Part shown: positions 23,592-32,778 of the stretch, in pieces
How the letters are laid out: each line of letters begins with the position of its first letter
Numbering within the stretch: position 1 is the first letter of the stretch
Assembly (NCBI RefSeq): GCF_965224175.1
Contig: NZ_OZ245041.1
Coordinates: 2,232,001-2,296,000 of the forward strand
Origin: Kordia sp965224175
GTDB lineage: Bacteria > Bacteroidota > Bacteroidia > Flavobacteriales > Flavobacteriaceae
Direction: 5' to 3'
DNA: 64,000 bases
Made by a program: the position numbers and the translations under genes
The notes under the pieces: generated by a model
What the model saw: the letters and a program-made list of their open reading frames with translations, nothing else
Databases searched by the model: none
Told to the model about the DNA's origin: nothing

Positions 23592-24725
23592 ATGATGGTA
23601 GAGACAGCATTTTTCGATGGCTTTATGAGCGCCTTGCTTTTTATTGCTTTCATTCATGGAATTATAATAGCTTCTTTATTATTTTTTAATAAACGACTTC
23701 ATGCAACGTCAAATAGCTTTCTTGCATTGTCTCTTTCAGGAATTTCAATGCAACTTTTGTACGAACTAATCTCTTATACGAATCCTTATTGGAATGTATT
23801 AAAAATTTTAGAACCATTACCTATTTTCTTAAGTACAACAGTTACTATTGGTCTTTATTTTTTTGTAAAATATTTAATAAATCCTCAATATCAACTCAAA
23901 CCTTGGGAAAAATGGTGGTTGTTCCCTATCATACTTCAAGCTTTACTATGTTTATTATATATTCCATTTGAGTATATACATGATATTAAAGTTTTTGCTA
24001 TTGCTTTAGAATTTCTACCATTTGCTGAAGAATTTGTTGGTTTGGCGGTATCTGTATTTTTAATTCCATTAGCTCTTCATCACATAAAGCATTATCAAGA
24101 ATTTATTACATCGAATTACTCCACTATTGATCAGAAAAGTTTATTGTGGTTACTAAACTTTCTTCGAATTATTTTCGTATTAGTTTTCTTGTGGTTATTA
24201 AGTTATGTTATATGGGCTTTAGGGTATACTTATGAAACTATATACACTTATGTTACCTTAGGAATGGTTGTTGTATTATTTTGGATTGGGTATTTTGTAA
24301 TTCAGAAGTACCATTTATTTGAAATTGTCACTTTTACTGAACATAAAACTTCAAAAGGGAAAAGTAAAAAAAAGCTATCTACCAAAACAAATACATATTA
24401 TACAGAATTATTAAAGCTTTTTGAAGAAAAACACTTGTATGAGAATATAGATCTTACTTTAAATGAATTGGCGCAGCATTTACAACTAAGTAGTGGTTAT
24501 CTTTCTCAAATTATTAATGAGAAAGAGCAGAAAAGCTTTTTTGAATTTGTAAATTTTTATCGTGTTGAAGCTGTCAAACGAAAATTATTAGATCAAAATT
24601 ATGCGCATTATGATATTTTCAGTATTGCTTTAGAAAGTGGATTTAAATCAAAATCAACTTTTAACGCTGTTTTTAAAAAAATGACGCAACAGACACCTTC
24701 TGCCTATAAGAAGAAGTATTCATAG
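23592..24725 (+). CDS. Membrane-bound AraC-type transcription regulator
   Basis: A 377-residue protein with about seven membrane helices in residues ~10-250 (from GFMSALLFIAFIHGIIIASL to VVVLFWIGYFVIQKY) and an AraC-type double helix-turn-helix at ~275-375 (DLTLNELAQHLQLSSGYLSQ, then YDIFSIALESGFKSKSTFNA and TQQTPSAYKKKY). Such 7TM-AraC proteins are common in Bacteroidota and respond to an unknown ligand at the membrane. Its helix-turn-helix is complete. It sits just upstream of the flavin amine oxidase gene on the same strand with a 76-bp gap, so that gene is a possible target. Two adjacent ATG starts are possible (23592, 23595). Confidence 0.85.
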   Translation: MMVETAFFDGFMSALLFIAFIHGIIIASLLFFNKRLHATSNSFLALSLSGISMQLLYELISYTNPYWNVLKILEPLPIFLSTTVTIGLYFFVKYLINPQYQLKPWEKWWLFPIILQALLCLLYIPFEYIHDIKVFAIALEFLPFAEEFVGLAVSVFLIPLALHHIKHYQEFITSNYSTIDQKSLLWLLNFLRIIFVLVFLWLLSYVIWALGYTYETIYTYVTLGMVVVLFWIGYFVIQKYHLFEIVTFTEHKTSKGKSKKKLSTKTNTYYTELLKLFEEKHLYENIDLTLNELAQHLQLSSGYLSQIINEKEQKSFFEFVNFYRVEAVKRKLLDQNYAHYDIFSIALESGFKSKSTFNAVFKKMTQQTPSAYKKKYS

Positions 24726-24801
24726 GTACAAATACATACACTTTTAATGTATTCAGACTTTCAAAAAATAGAAAAGATCATATTTGAGCAAAATATAATT
24801 T

Positions 24802-25992
24802 ATGACAAGAAAAGATTTTATAAAAGCCTGTGGAATTCTTGGATTTTCATTACCATTCCAGTCTGTTTTAGCTGCTTGTAGTACTGATGACAATGGAACA
24901 ATCACGAATAATTTTAACGGAAAAGTTCTCATCGTTGGAGCTGGTCCTGCAGGAATGGCTTCGGCTTATTTGTTAGCACAGCAAGGAATTAATTTTCAAA
25001 TTTTAGAAGCTGCACCAACCTATGGTGGTAGAATAAAACACAATACTACATTTGCAGATTTCCCAATTCCATTAGGAGCAGAATGGTTGCATGTTGACAG
25101 ATCAGAATTAAGCGCTATTGTTAATGATAATTCTGTAAATATTACCACAGTTACGCAAGGTTATGAAGAAGATGACTTAATTGGTTATTATGAAGATGGA
25201 GATTACAGTACAGATACAATTTCAAGTTGGGGATCGTCTTTTATTGATCAAAAGTTTATCGGTAGCAGTTGGCTCAATTTTTTTGAAACCTATATAGTAC
25301 CAAGTATTCAGTCAAAATTTATATTCAATACAGAAGTAACCGCTATAAACTATCAAGATACTAAAGTAGTCCTAACTACAAATGGAGGAGAAATCTATGA
25401 GGCAGATAAAGTTATTGTAGCAGTTCCTTTAAAAGTTTTACAAAACAATCGGATCAATTTTACACCAGCATTATCAAACGATAAACAAGAAGCAATTCAA
25501 AATGCACCAATTTGGGGAGGAATTAAAGTATTTATAGAATTTACACATAAATTTTACCCTACTTATTTATCAACTACTGATAGTGAAACATCTACGGGAC
25601 AACGTATTTATTATGATGCTGCTTATGGACAAAATTCAACAAAGCATATTTTAGGATTATTTGCTGTTGGTGAACAAGCGGAACAATATCAAAATTTATC
25701 CGGAAACGCACAGCGTGATTATATTTTAAACGAACTGGATACTGTTTTTAATGGTGCTGCTACTCAAAATTATGTTAATCATATTGTGCAAAACTGGAAC
25801 GACGATCCTTTTATTGGCGCTGCTTATTTGGCGGATAATGCACCTTATTACATTTCTTCAACCTTAGCTACTTCTGTAAATAACAAATTGTATTTTGCAG
25901 GAGATGCTTATACACAAGAAGACGATTGGAGTGCTGTACATAATGCTGCTCGCTCAGCTAGAAATGCCGTTAGCGAACTATTAGTAAGTTAA
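24802..25992 (+). CDS. Flavin-containing amine oxidase-type lipoprotein
   Basis: A 396-residue FAD enzyme. KVLIVGAGPAGMASAYLLAQ and ILEAAPTYGGRIK are the dinucleotide-binding GxGxxG and GGR motifs of monoamine oxidase-like proteins, and KLYFAGDAYTQEDDWSAVHN is the C-terminal FAD-binding motif. The N-terminus has a TatA/lipo-type signal (RKDF, then VLAAC, Cys26), unusual for a cytosolic amine oxidase, implying export to the envelope as a folded flavoprotein or lipoprotein. Shorter than eukaryotic MAO (~500). The substrate (amine, polyamine or carotenoid-like) is not determined. It follows the 7TM-AraC regulator. Confidence 0.8.
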   Translation: MTRKDFIKACGILGFSLPFQSVLAACSTDDNGTITNNFNGKVLIVGAGPAGMASAYLLAQQGINFQILEAAPTYGGRIKHNTTFADFPIPLGAEWLHVDRSELSAIVNDNSVNITTVTQGYEEDDLIGYYEDGDYSTDTISSWGSSFIDQKFIGSSWLNFFETYIVPSIQSKFIFNTEVTAINYQDTKVVLTTNGGEIYEADKVIVAVPLKVLQNNRINFTPALSNDKQEAIQNAPIWGGIKVFIEFTHKFYPTYLSTTDSETSTGQRIYYDAAYGQNSTKHILGLFAVGEQAEQYQNLSGNAQRDYILNELDTVFNGAATQNYVNHIVQNWNDDPFIGAAYLADNAPYYISSTLATSVNNKLYFAGDAYTQEDDWSAVHNAARSARNAVSELLVS

Positions 25993-26119
25993 AACTAATA
26001 AATTCATATAAGTATATCATTTTTTGAATGTATTACTATGTTTTCATGTAACGTTTTTCTTAAATCAGTTACATATACCATGTAATTATGACTATTATTA
26101 AAAGAACTAACACAAAATT

Positions 26120-26611
26120 ATGGTATATAGGATTAAAGAAAAATTTTGGGGATTTGGTAATAATTTTTCCATTACAGATACAGAAGGAAACGAATGTTTT
26201 TATGTAAAAGGAAAAGCTTTTTCTTGGGGCGATAATTTATCTTTTCAAGATGAAAACAAAAATGAAATTGCTGTGATCAAGCAAAAACTTTTCACATTTA
26301 AACCTAAATACCAAATTCTTATCAATGGCGAATTGTATGCAGAAGTAATTAAAGAATGGAGTTGGTTTAAAAAGAAATTTACATTAGATGTTCCTGGTCC
26401 AAATGATTATGTTATTGACGGTAATTTTTGGAGTCATGAATTTGTATTTACACGAGGTGATCGACAAGTAGCCACTATTAGTAAAAAACATTGGGCATGG
26501 ACAGATAGTTATGCTGTTGACATACAAGATGACGAAAACCATGCCGCTATTTTAATGACTTGTATTGTGATTGATCAAATTTTACATGATGAAAATAGTA
26601 GTGATGATTAA
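26120..26611 (+). CDS. LURP-one-related (tubby-like) protein
   Basis: A 163-residue soluble protein that matches the LURP-one-related fold (a tubby-like beta barrel around a helix). Sequence features: YRIKEKFWGFGNNFSITD, then VKGKAFSWGDNLSFQD, KYQILINGELYAEVIKEWSW and HWAWTDSYAVDI, then IVIDQILHDE. Length matches the family (~160). The function of bacterial members is not settled; phospholipid or membrane binding is proposed for tubby-like folds. No operon partner is obvious: gaps on both sides exceed 120 bp. Confidence 0.85.
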   Translation: MVYRIKEKFWGFGNNFSITDTEGNECFYVKGKAFSWGDNLSFQDENKNEIAVIKQKLFTFKPKYQILINGELYAEVIKEWSWFKKKFTLDVPGPNDYVIDGNFWSHEFVFTRGDRQVATISKKHWAWTDSYAVDIQDDENHAAILMTCIVIDQILHDENSSDD

Positions 26612-26745
26612 GAGGTCAAACTTAAACTCTTCAATGTCCATCTAAAAAATAGTCCATTTTTTAGCATTAATAATCCATTCTAGAATCTATAATAAGAATA
26701 CAACTTTGTGGTGTATTTAAGTCATATTATAAATTCATAAAAAGA

Positions 26746-27411
26746 ATGGAAACAACTGCATATTTAGCGGCAACGTATTATGTTTTAATACTGAACAGTA
26801 TTTTAGCATTAGCACTTTTATTACTTCTTCGTATTGGAAAAGCAAGTAAAACGATCATTACCATAACTGGAACAGTATTATTTATCTATATTATATTTGA
26901 ACATTGGGGAATTGGCAGCGAACATATTTTTCCAAAGGATATTTCGGGCGGCACATTTTTCATAATCATATTGATTGGTGCAATTTTAGGTATTGGATTA
27001 TTATATTTAACCTTAAAAAGATATTTTTTTAATCTATCACAAGAGCATTTGCAAATGACACAAGGATTACGTGTCCTTGTTTCCGCAGGTTTTTTTACGG
27101 AAGCTGCTTTAGGAGTTATTCCGCTTGAATTTGGTATAATGGACGGTTTCATGCATGCAGCATCAGCTTTTACCGCATTAATTGCAGCAATTTTGTATGT
27201 TAAAAATACTTCTTCAAAAAATACTGCATTGTGGATTGCAAATATTATTGGCGTAACAGACATTTTAATTATTGTTACAAGTATCTGTTTTTGGGTTTGG
27301 AAAGATATTGGACCAAATCATAATATGCAGTATGTAGTATTTTTTGGCGGAGTGATCTTTTTATGGATTCATTTTGTATCAATCTATAAACTTTTAACAG
27401 ACAATAAATAA
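26746..27411 (+). CDS. Seven-helix membrane protein, function unknown
   Basis: A 221-residue protein of hydrophobic segments with short loops and roughly seven membrane helices; no charged catalytic motif is evident. I do not recognise the family. It is followed 45 bp later by an AraC regulator on the same strand, so the two may be linked. Confidence 0.7.
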   Translation: METTAYLAATYYVLILNSILALALLLLLRIGKASKTIITITGTVLFIYIIFEHWGIGSEHIFPKDISGGTFFIIILIGAILGIGLLYLTLKRYFFNLSQEHLQMTQGLRVLVSAGFFTEAALGVIPLEFGIMDGFMHAASAFTALIAAILYVKNTSSKNTALWIANIIGVTDILIIVTSICFWVWKDIGPNHNMQYVVFFGGVIFLWIHFVSIYKLLTDNK

Positions 27412-27456
27412 ATTAGAGAACGTTTAAAAACATAAGAATTATACTATTTTTAGAGT

Positions 27457-28338
27457 ATGAATAGTCAAAATGTATGTACACTAATCAATCAACAAGATGG
27501 GAATTTAGCTTTTAAACTATTTTCGTTTAATGATACGAGTCATTTTGATCACTTACAGCGCAATAACTTTTATACGTTAATTTGGATAAAAGAAGGCGAA
27601 GGTTTATTGAAGGTTGATTTTTCTGAATATACATTTAAAGAAGAGACACTTTTTGCTTTTTCTCCGTTTCAACCTTTTATGTTCTCTACTCATAAAAACA
27701 TAGAAGGAATTGCGATTCAATTTCATTCTGATTTTTATTGTATTCATCGAAATCCACAAGAGACAAATTGTGAGACTATTCTCTTTAATAACATTTATCA
27801 AGCACCTTTTTTTACAGTAGATGAAGAAACTGCTATTAAGTTTGATTTTTTAATAACACAGCTTAAAGCTGAATTTTCAAATAATGAAGAGCAAAATTAT
27901 GAATTATTAGTCCCTAATTTAAAAGTGTTTTTAGGGAATGCATCTAGAGCTATGGCAAAATCTCAAATTGAAAAACCAACGTTCACAGATGCAAAAACAC
28001 CATTTGTGTTGCGAAATTTAAAAAATGAAATTGAGAGTAATTTCAAAGAAAAACATTCTGCAAGTGATTATGCAAATCTGTTACATATTTCATCTAACGC
28101 ATTAGCAAAATTAGTAAAGTCACATTATAACAAAACACTAACTCAGTTAATCACGGAACGTATACTTATTGAAGCAAAACGTGAATTATACATGACAAGT
28201 AAGCCTATAAAAGAAATCGCTTGGTCGTTAGGCTATACTGACGAATTTTATTTTAGTCGATTGTTCAAAACGAATACTGGCATTTCTCCACAAATGTATC
28301 GTGATACTGTTGGGTTTGGAAGAGCTACATTGAATTAA
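27457..28338 (+). CDS. AraC-family transcription regulator
   Basis: A 293-residue cytoplasmic regulator. The first ~150 residues form a cupin-like sensor (FYTLIWIKEGEGLLKVDFSE, then FAFSPFQPFMF). The last ~100 residues are the AraC DNA-binding domain (SASDYANLLHISSNALAKLV, LTQLITERILIEAKRELYMT, KEIAWSLGYTDEFYFSRLFK, TGISPQMYRD). All canonical positions are present. It follows the seven-helix membrane gene by 45 bp and is transcribed the same way. The ligand and target genes are unknown. Confidence 0.9.
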   Translation: MNSQNVCTLINQQDGNLAFKLFSFNDTSHFDHLQRNNFYTLIWIKEGEGLLKVDFSEYTFKEETLFAFSPFQPFMFSTHKNIEGIAIQFHSDFYCIHRNPQETNCETILFNNIYQAPFFTVDEETAIKFDFLITQLKAEFSNNEEQNYELLVPNLKVFLGNASRAMAKSQIEKPTFTDAKTPFVLRNLKNEIESNFKEKHSASDYANLLHISSNALAKLVKSHYNKTLTQLITERILIEAKRELYMTSKPIKEIAWSLGYTDEFYFSRLFKTNTGISPQMYRDTVGFGRATLN

Positions 28339-28471
28339 TTCCTAAAGCTTTAAACGAATTATACATATAAAATAAATAATAAATAGCGGCTTGGAATTAT
28401 TTCCTTACCGCTATTTTAGTTTGTTTAAGTTTTTATAAACGCTTTTATTCAGGCGTAGAACTCAAAATTTA

Positions 28472-29140
28472 TTATTTATTTTCTATAACTGTATATACTG
28501 GCTGATAGTCAGTAATGTCTATTTTCATATTTAGATATAATAATTTTGTCGGAACATTATCTGATTTTCCGTTGACAATTTTATCATAATCAATTCCCCA
28601 ATCAAATAGATTTACTTGTCCGCTAAGTATAAGAGCGCTAGACATTGATTCTTTTGGATCTCTAATACCTGTAACAAAAAACTTCACTTCTTTTTCGATT
28701 CCTTTAATAGACATAGTACCATTTATTTGATACCAGTCTAATCCCATAGTGTAGATATTTGTGGATTGAAAAGTGATTTTTTCATTGCGTTCGCTAACAA
28801 ACAAACCTGGTTTTCTTATGGTTTCAGTTAATTCTTCTGCTTTACAAACATTGAATGTATTCGGATCTACTTCAAAAGAAAGTTTCAAATTCTCCAATGG
28901 ATTTCCCATATCATCACGTGAAGGAATATCTATATTCATGTTACTTACAGAACCTGCAAATGGCGTACTGCAATGTCCGTGCGTTACAAAGAAATTTATC
29001 GTCTGATGTTGTTTATCATCTACAGAAGAGACAATTTCTTTTTCCTTTGACATATTTGATTCATCTTTAGTATAACCACTTGCTACAATTATAATTGCTA
29101 TGATGATCACTGGTAAAATAAGATTTTTGATTTTTTTCAT
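28472..29140 (-). CDS. YceI-family protein
   Basis: A 222-residue exported protein: N-terminal hydrophobic segment (LILPVIIIAIIIVASG) that acts as signal or anchor, then the YceI lipocalin-like barrel, recognisable by NFFVTHGHCSTPFAGSVSNM, QSTNIYTMGLDWYQINGTM and SIKGIEKEVKFFVTGI with the usual strand spacing. YceI proteins bind isoprenoid-type lipids. A -7-like TACATTTG lies at 29206-29199 on the minus strand. Monocistronic. Confidence 0.75.
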   Translation of the reverse strand: MKKIKNLILPVIIIAIIIVASGYTKDESNMSKEKEIVSSVDDKQHQTINFFVTHGHCSTPFAGSVSNMNIDIPSRDDMGNPLENLKLSFEVDPNTFNVCKAEELTETIRKPGLFVSERNEKITFQSTNIYTMGLDWYQINGTMSIKGIEKEVKFFVTGIRDPKESMSSALILSGQVNLFDWGIDYDKIVNGKSDNVPTKLLYLNMKIDITDYQPVYTVIENK

Positions 29141-29241
29141 GATGTTGCTATTTTAACTGTTACGAATATAGAACAGATCACACGGCAAACATGTAAATCA
29201 AATGTAAAAAAAGTGTCAAAAAGTACTTTTACACTGTAAAA

Positions 29242-29922
29242 TTAAGGTGTAGAACTTGAAACCTGTAATATTTTTCCGTTATAGTATTTGTTTCCGTTAA
29301 GAGAAAAATCATAGATATATTCTGCCATTTCTAAAGCGCTTAATGGAGCTTGATATCCAGGAAAAGCTTCTGCTAACATTTCTGTCTGAACTGCGCCTAA
29401 AGCTAATACATTGAATGCAATTCCTGCTTCTTTGTGTTCTTCAGCTAGCAATTCTATCAATGTAATCACAGCTCCTTTTGAAGAGCTATAGGCTGCCAAC
29501 CCAGGGAATTTCATACTTCCTTGAATTCCGCCCATAGAACTAATGGTTACTACATGACTTCCTGAAACCATAAATGGCAATAATACACGACTTAATTCTG
29601 CTACACCAAATACATTGACTTCATAAATCCATTTAAAATCTTCCATCGTCGTTTCCGCAAAAGGTCTGTTGAGCAAAGCTCCTGCATTATGAATTACAAT
29701 ATCAACTTGTTCCCAATTTTCTTTGACGAAATCAGTCACTCTACCATAATCTTCAGGTTTGCTTAAATCGAAAGCAAAAGAGGTAATATTATCGTATGTC
29801 AGGTTTGAAATTGGCTTTTCGTTTCTAGACAATGCTAATACATTGTATCCTTGATTTGCGAATAAATGAACTAATTCAAATCCAATTCCTCTGCTAGTTC
29901 CTGTAATGATGACGTTTTTCAT
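29242..29922 (-). CDS. Short-chain dehydrogenase/reductase
   Basis: A 226-residue classical SDR. NVIITGTSRGIGFELVHLFA is the TGxxxGxG cofactor motif; HNAGAL matches NNAG; Ser in SSMGGIQGS and YSSSKGAV (YxxxK) complete the catalytic triad. Length slightly short of the 250-residue norm. The coenzyme is probably NADP, from the basic residue after TGTSRG, and the substrate is unknown. Monocistronic, with a 103-bp gap from the YceI gene. Confidence 0.85.
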   Translation of the reverse strand: MKNVIITGTSRGIGFELVHLFANQGYNVLALSRNEKPISNLTYDNITSFAFDLSKPEDYGRVTDFVKENWEQVDIVIHNAGALLNRPFAETTMEDFKWIYEVNVFGVAELSRVLLPFMVSGSHVVTISSMGGIQGSMKFPGLAAYSSSKGAVITLIELLAEEHKEAGIAFNVLALGAVQTEMLAEAFPGYQAPLSALEMAEYIYDFSLNGNKYYNGKILQVSSSTP

Positions 29923-30123
29923 CTTTTATAAGTTTCTTTAAAGTATTTTGTGGTAGTGGTGGTTGTAAATATTTAACAATAAGATTATGATTTTAAGTGT
30001 TTTCGATACTAATTTCTCCTAAGAAAATTCACTCGAAATCACATTTGTACTTTCATAATGATAGTGTTACTTCAGTATTTTTCTCCAATAATCAACTTAA
30101 ACATTCTTCAAATTGAGCTTTTA

Positions 30124-31071
30124 TTATTTTGAAGGGTTTAATTTAATTTCTTTCGTTGGTGCATTTACCGCTTTTTTTACTGCAGGAATAAATGTGTTTA
30201 CAAAATTTGCCATGTGATTGAAATCCATGATATCTGCTTCGTCTCCTACTTTATGATAATGTTCGAAATTCGAAAAGTCGAAAGTACAAAAAGTTTGAGC
30301 TGGCACGTTGAATTCTTGAAAAAATGGATAGTTATCTGATCGCATAAACAATCTGAATTCACCTGCTTTTGCAAAGTAGCCAGCAATCTTCTTTCCTGCA
30401 TATTCGTTCATTTTTGCGGCAAGATTCGATTTATCAAATCCAGTGACATATGCTGTATAATCTTTACCAACTAAAGGTACTCCAACCATTTCAAAATTTA
30501 ACATGATATACAAGTTTAAGTTTTCCTTTTTTAAGGTTTCTGCTAGATATTTTGAACCTAACAGTCCTTTTTCTTCAGCAGAAAACAATGTAAATAAGAT
30601 GCTTCTTTTGTTGCTTTTGGTTTTCGCAAAGTATTTTGCCATTGCCATTACTGTTCCAACACCTGCTGCATTATCATTGGCTCCATTGGCAATTTTATCT
30701 CCATTTTCTGGTTGTGCAAAACCGATATGATCATAATGTGCTCCAAGAATTACAAACTCATCTTTTAAAGCTGGATCGTTTCCTTCTAAGTATCCAATGA
30801 CATTAAATGCATTTGCTCCTTTAACAGTAAAACTATCTCTGTAGGTATCAAAATATGGTTTTACTCCTAAGTCTTTAAAGTAATTTTCAATATAAACTGC
30901 AGCTTTTTCAATTCCTTCCGTTCCTGTGTCTCTTCCTGCTAATTCGTCAGAAGCTAAATATGTCACAATATCATCTACTTCTTGTGCTTTGATGACAATT
31001 TCTTTTGTACCACAAGCACTTAGCAATAGTGTTATTAAGCAGATTCCGAAAATATTTTTTAGCTGTTTCAT
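30124..31071 (-). CDS. M28-family zinc aminopeptidase lipoprotein
   Basis: A 315-residue exported peptidase. I start at MKQLKNIFGICLITLLLSAC, a lipoprotein signal with Cys20; an upstream ATG at 31116 would prepend 15 residues to that signal and is unlikely. Zinc ligands of M28: H in LGAHYDHIG, D in NGANDNAAGVG, the E-E pair in FSAEEKGLLGS, D in DNYPF and H in FEHYHKVGDEAD. This fits an aminopeptidase that cleaves peptides in the envelope. It is between pdhC and an SDR gene; a terminator for pdhC (31105-31130) separates it from the upstream pdhA-pdhC operon. Confidence 0.87.
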   Translation of the reverse strand: MKQLKNIFGICLITLLLSACGTKEIVIKAQEVDDIVTYLASDELAGRDTGTEGIEKAAVYIENYFKDLGVKPYFDTYRDSFTVKGANAFNVIGYLEGNDPALKDEFVILGAHYDHIGFAQPENGDKIANGANDNAAGVGTVMAMAKYFAKTKSNKRSILFTLFSAEEKGLLGSKYLAETLKKENLNLYIMLNFEMVGVPLVGKDYTAYVTGFDKSNLAAKMNEYAGKKIAGYFAKAGEFRLFMRSDNYPFFQEFNVPAQTFCTFDFSNFEHYHKVGDEADIMDFNHMANFVNTFIPAVKKAVNAPTKEIKLNPSK

Positions 31072-31104
31072 GATTGTTTTTTTTGATTGATGATTGGTTA
31101 AAAC

Positions 31105-31130
31105 AAAAAATCCCACTTATCGTGGGATTT
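31105..31130 (-). terminator. Intrinsic terminator of the pdhA-pdhC operon
   Basis: Stem AAATCCCAC (31108-31116) with GTGGGATTT (31122-31130), 5-base loop, followed on the minus strand by a T-run (A-run 31105-31110). It lies 16 bases after the pdhC stop. Confidence 0.85.
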
Positions 31131-31146
31131 AATGCGTGTGTTATGT

Positions 31147-32775
31147 TTATGCTAACATTGTCACAGGGTTTTCTATATATTGCTTTACAGTTTGCAAGAA
31201 TTTTGCTCCTGTTGCGCCGTCTATAGTTCTGTGATCGCAAGCTAGCGTAACTTTCATTGTATTTCCTACTACAATTTCTCCATTTTTTACAACTGGCTTT
31301 TGGACAATTGTTCCAACTGATAAAATTGATGAGTTCGGTTGATTTATAATTGAAGTAAATTCTAAGATTCCAAACATTCCTAAGTTAGAAATCGTGAATG
31401 TACTTCCTTCCATTTCTGCTGGAGAAATCTTTTTGTTTCTTGCTTTGCCTGCTAAGTCTCTTACTTGACCTCCAATAGTTGTTAAACTCATTTGGTCAGC
31501 AAATTTTAATACAGGCACTAACAATCCGTCATCAACTGCTACAGCAACTCCAACGTGAATGTGTTTGTGATATGTAGTTGTAGCGTCATTCCAAGTTGTA
31601 TTTACTTGCGGATGTTTACGTAATGCCATCGCACAAGCTTTTACAATCATATCATTGAATGATACTTTGATATCTGGAATTGCGTTGATTGTTTTTCTGG
31701 AAGCAATCGCATTGTCCATATCCAATTCTACCGTTAGGTAGTAATGTGGTGCAGAGAATTTAGATTCTCCTAAACGACGTGCAATTGTTTTACGCATTTG
31801 AGAGTTTTTCACTTCTTCGCTGCTTTCTTCTCCTGCTGGAACAAAAGGTGTTACCACTGGTGCAGATGATGCTTCCGAAGTACTTGGACTTGCTACTTTT
31901 GCTGCTGGTGTTTCTTGAACTACTGGCGTAAAGTTTTCCACATCACGCTTTACAATACGTCCATGATCTCCAGTTCCTTTTACTTGCGCAAGATCAATTC
32001 CTTTGTCTGCTGCAATTTTCTTAGCTAATGGTGAAGCTATAATTCTACCACCTGAAGATTCGCTTCCAGAAGCTTTTGGAGCTTCTGTTTTCTCCGCTAC
32101 TGCTGTTTTTTCTTCTTTTGGTGCTTCTTCTAAATCGTTTCCCGAAGCTGCTGCTTTTAATACAGTATCTACATCAGTTCCTTCGTTTCCTATGATTGCT
32201 AAAATGCTATCAACTGGTGCTGTTTCTCCTTCTTGAACTCCGATATAAAGTAATGTTCCTTCATTGAAAGATTCAAACTCCATTGTTGCTTTGTCAGTTT
32301 CAATTTCGGCAAGAATGTCTCCTTCTTCAACTGCATCTCCAACTTTTTTTAGCCAAGTTGCAACAGTTCCTTCTTCCATTGTATCACTTAACCTTGGCAT
32401 TGTAACTACAATGGCTCCTTCTGGCATTTCAACTTTTTCAGTAGTCTCTGCTTTTGGTGTTTCTGTTGTTTTTTCAGGAGTTGGCTCTTCTTTTACTGGC
32501 TCGCCAGCTCCTTTTACTAAGGCAGCTACATCTTCTCCTTCATCTCCAATAATAGCTAATAAGGTATCAACTGGTGCTGTTTCTCCTTCTTGAACTCCTA
32601 TATACAATAATGTTCCTTCATGGAAAGATTCGAATTCCATTGTTGCTTTATCAGTTTCAATCTCAGCGAGAATGTCTCCTTCTTCAACTTTGTCACCTAC
32701 TCGTTTTAACCATGTTGCCACAACACCTTCTTCCATGGTGTCACTTAGTCTCGGCATGTTTATAATTTCTGCCAT
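31147..32775 (-). CDS. pdhC: Pyruvate dehydrogenase E2, dihydrolipoamide acetyltransferase
   Basis: A 542-residue E2 with two lipoyl domains, K43 and K162 in identical ETDKATMEFES motifs, linked by Ala/Pro/Glu/Thr-rich hinges. A peripheral subunit-binding domain follows at about 245-280 (IASPLAKKIAADKGIDLAQV), then the acetyltransferase domain with DHRTIDGATGAKFL containing the catalytic His. The enzyme moves acetyl groups from E1 to CoA within the PDH complex. The gene follows pdhA by 3 bp. The duplicated lipoyl domain is also visible as a DNA direct repeat (about 32220-32390 against 32577-32750). Confidence 0.95.
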   Translation of the reverse strand: MAEIINMPRLSDTMEEGVVATWLKRVGDKVEEGDILAEIETDKATMEFESFHEGTLLYIGVQEGETAPVDTLLAIIGDEGEDVAALVKGAGEPVKEEPTPEKTTETPKAETTEKVEMPEGAIVVTMPRLSDTMEEGTVATWLKKVGDAVEEGDILAEIETDKATMEFESFNEGTLLYIGVQEGETAPVDSILAIIGNEGTDVDTVLKAAASGNDLEEAPKEEKTAVAEKTEAPKASGSESSGGRIIASPLAKKIAADKGIDLAQVKGTGDHGRIVKRDVENFTPVVQETPAAKVASPSTSEASSAPVVTPFVPAGEESSEEVKNSQMRKTIARRLGESKFSAPHYYLTVELDMDNAIASRKTINAIPDIKVSFNDMIVKACAMALRKHPQVNTTWNDATTTYHKHIHVGVAVAVDDGLLVPVLKFADQMSLTTIGGQVRDLAGKARNKKISPAEMEGSTFTISNLGMFGILEFTSIINQPNSSILSVGTIVQKPVVKNGEIVVGNTMKVTLACDHRTIDGATGAKFLQTVKQYIENPVTMLA

Positions 32776-32778
32776 GTT

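Noticed and set aside
31072..31116. N-terminal extension of the M28 peptidase
   Set aside because: It would place 15 polar residues ahead of a good lipoprotein signal; the second Met is the sensible start.
32220..32750. Long DNA direct repeat
   Set aside because: It is explained by the two lipoyl domains of the E2 protein, a normal feature of the enzyme.
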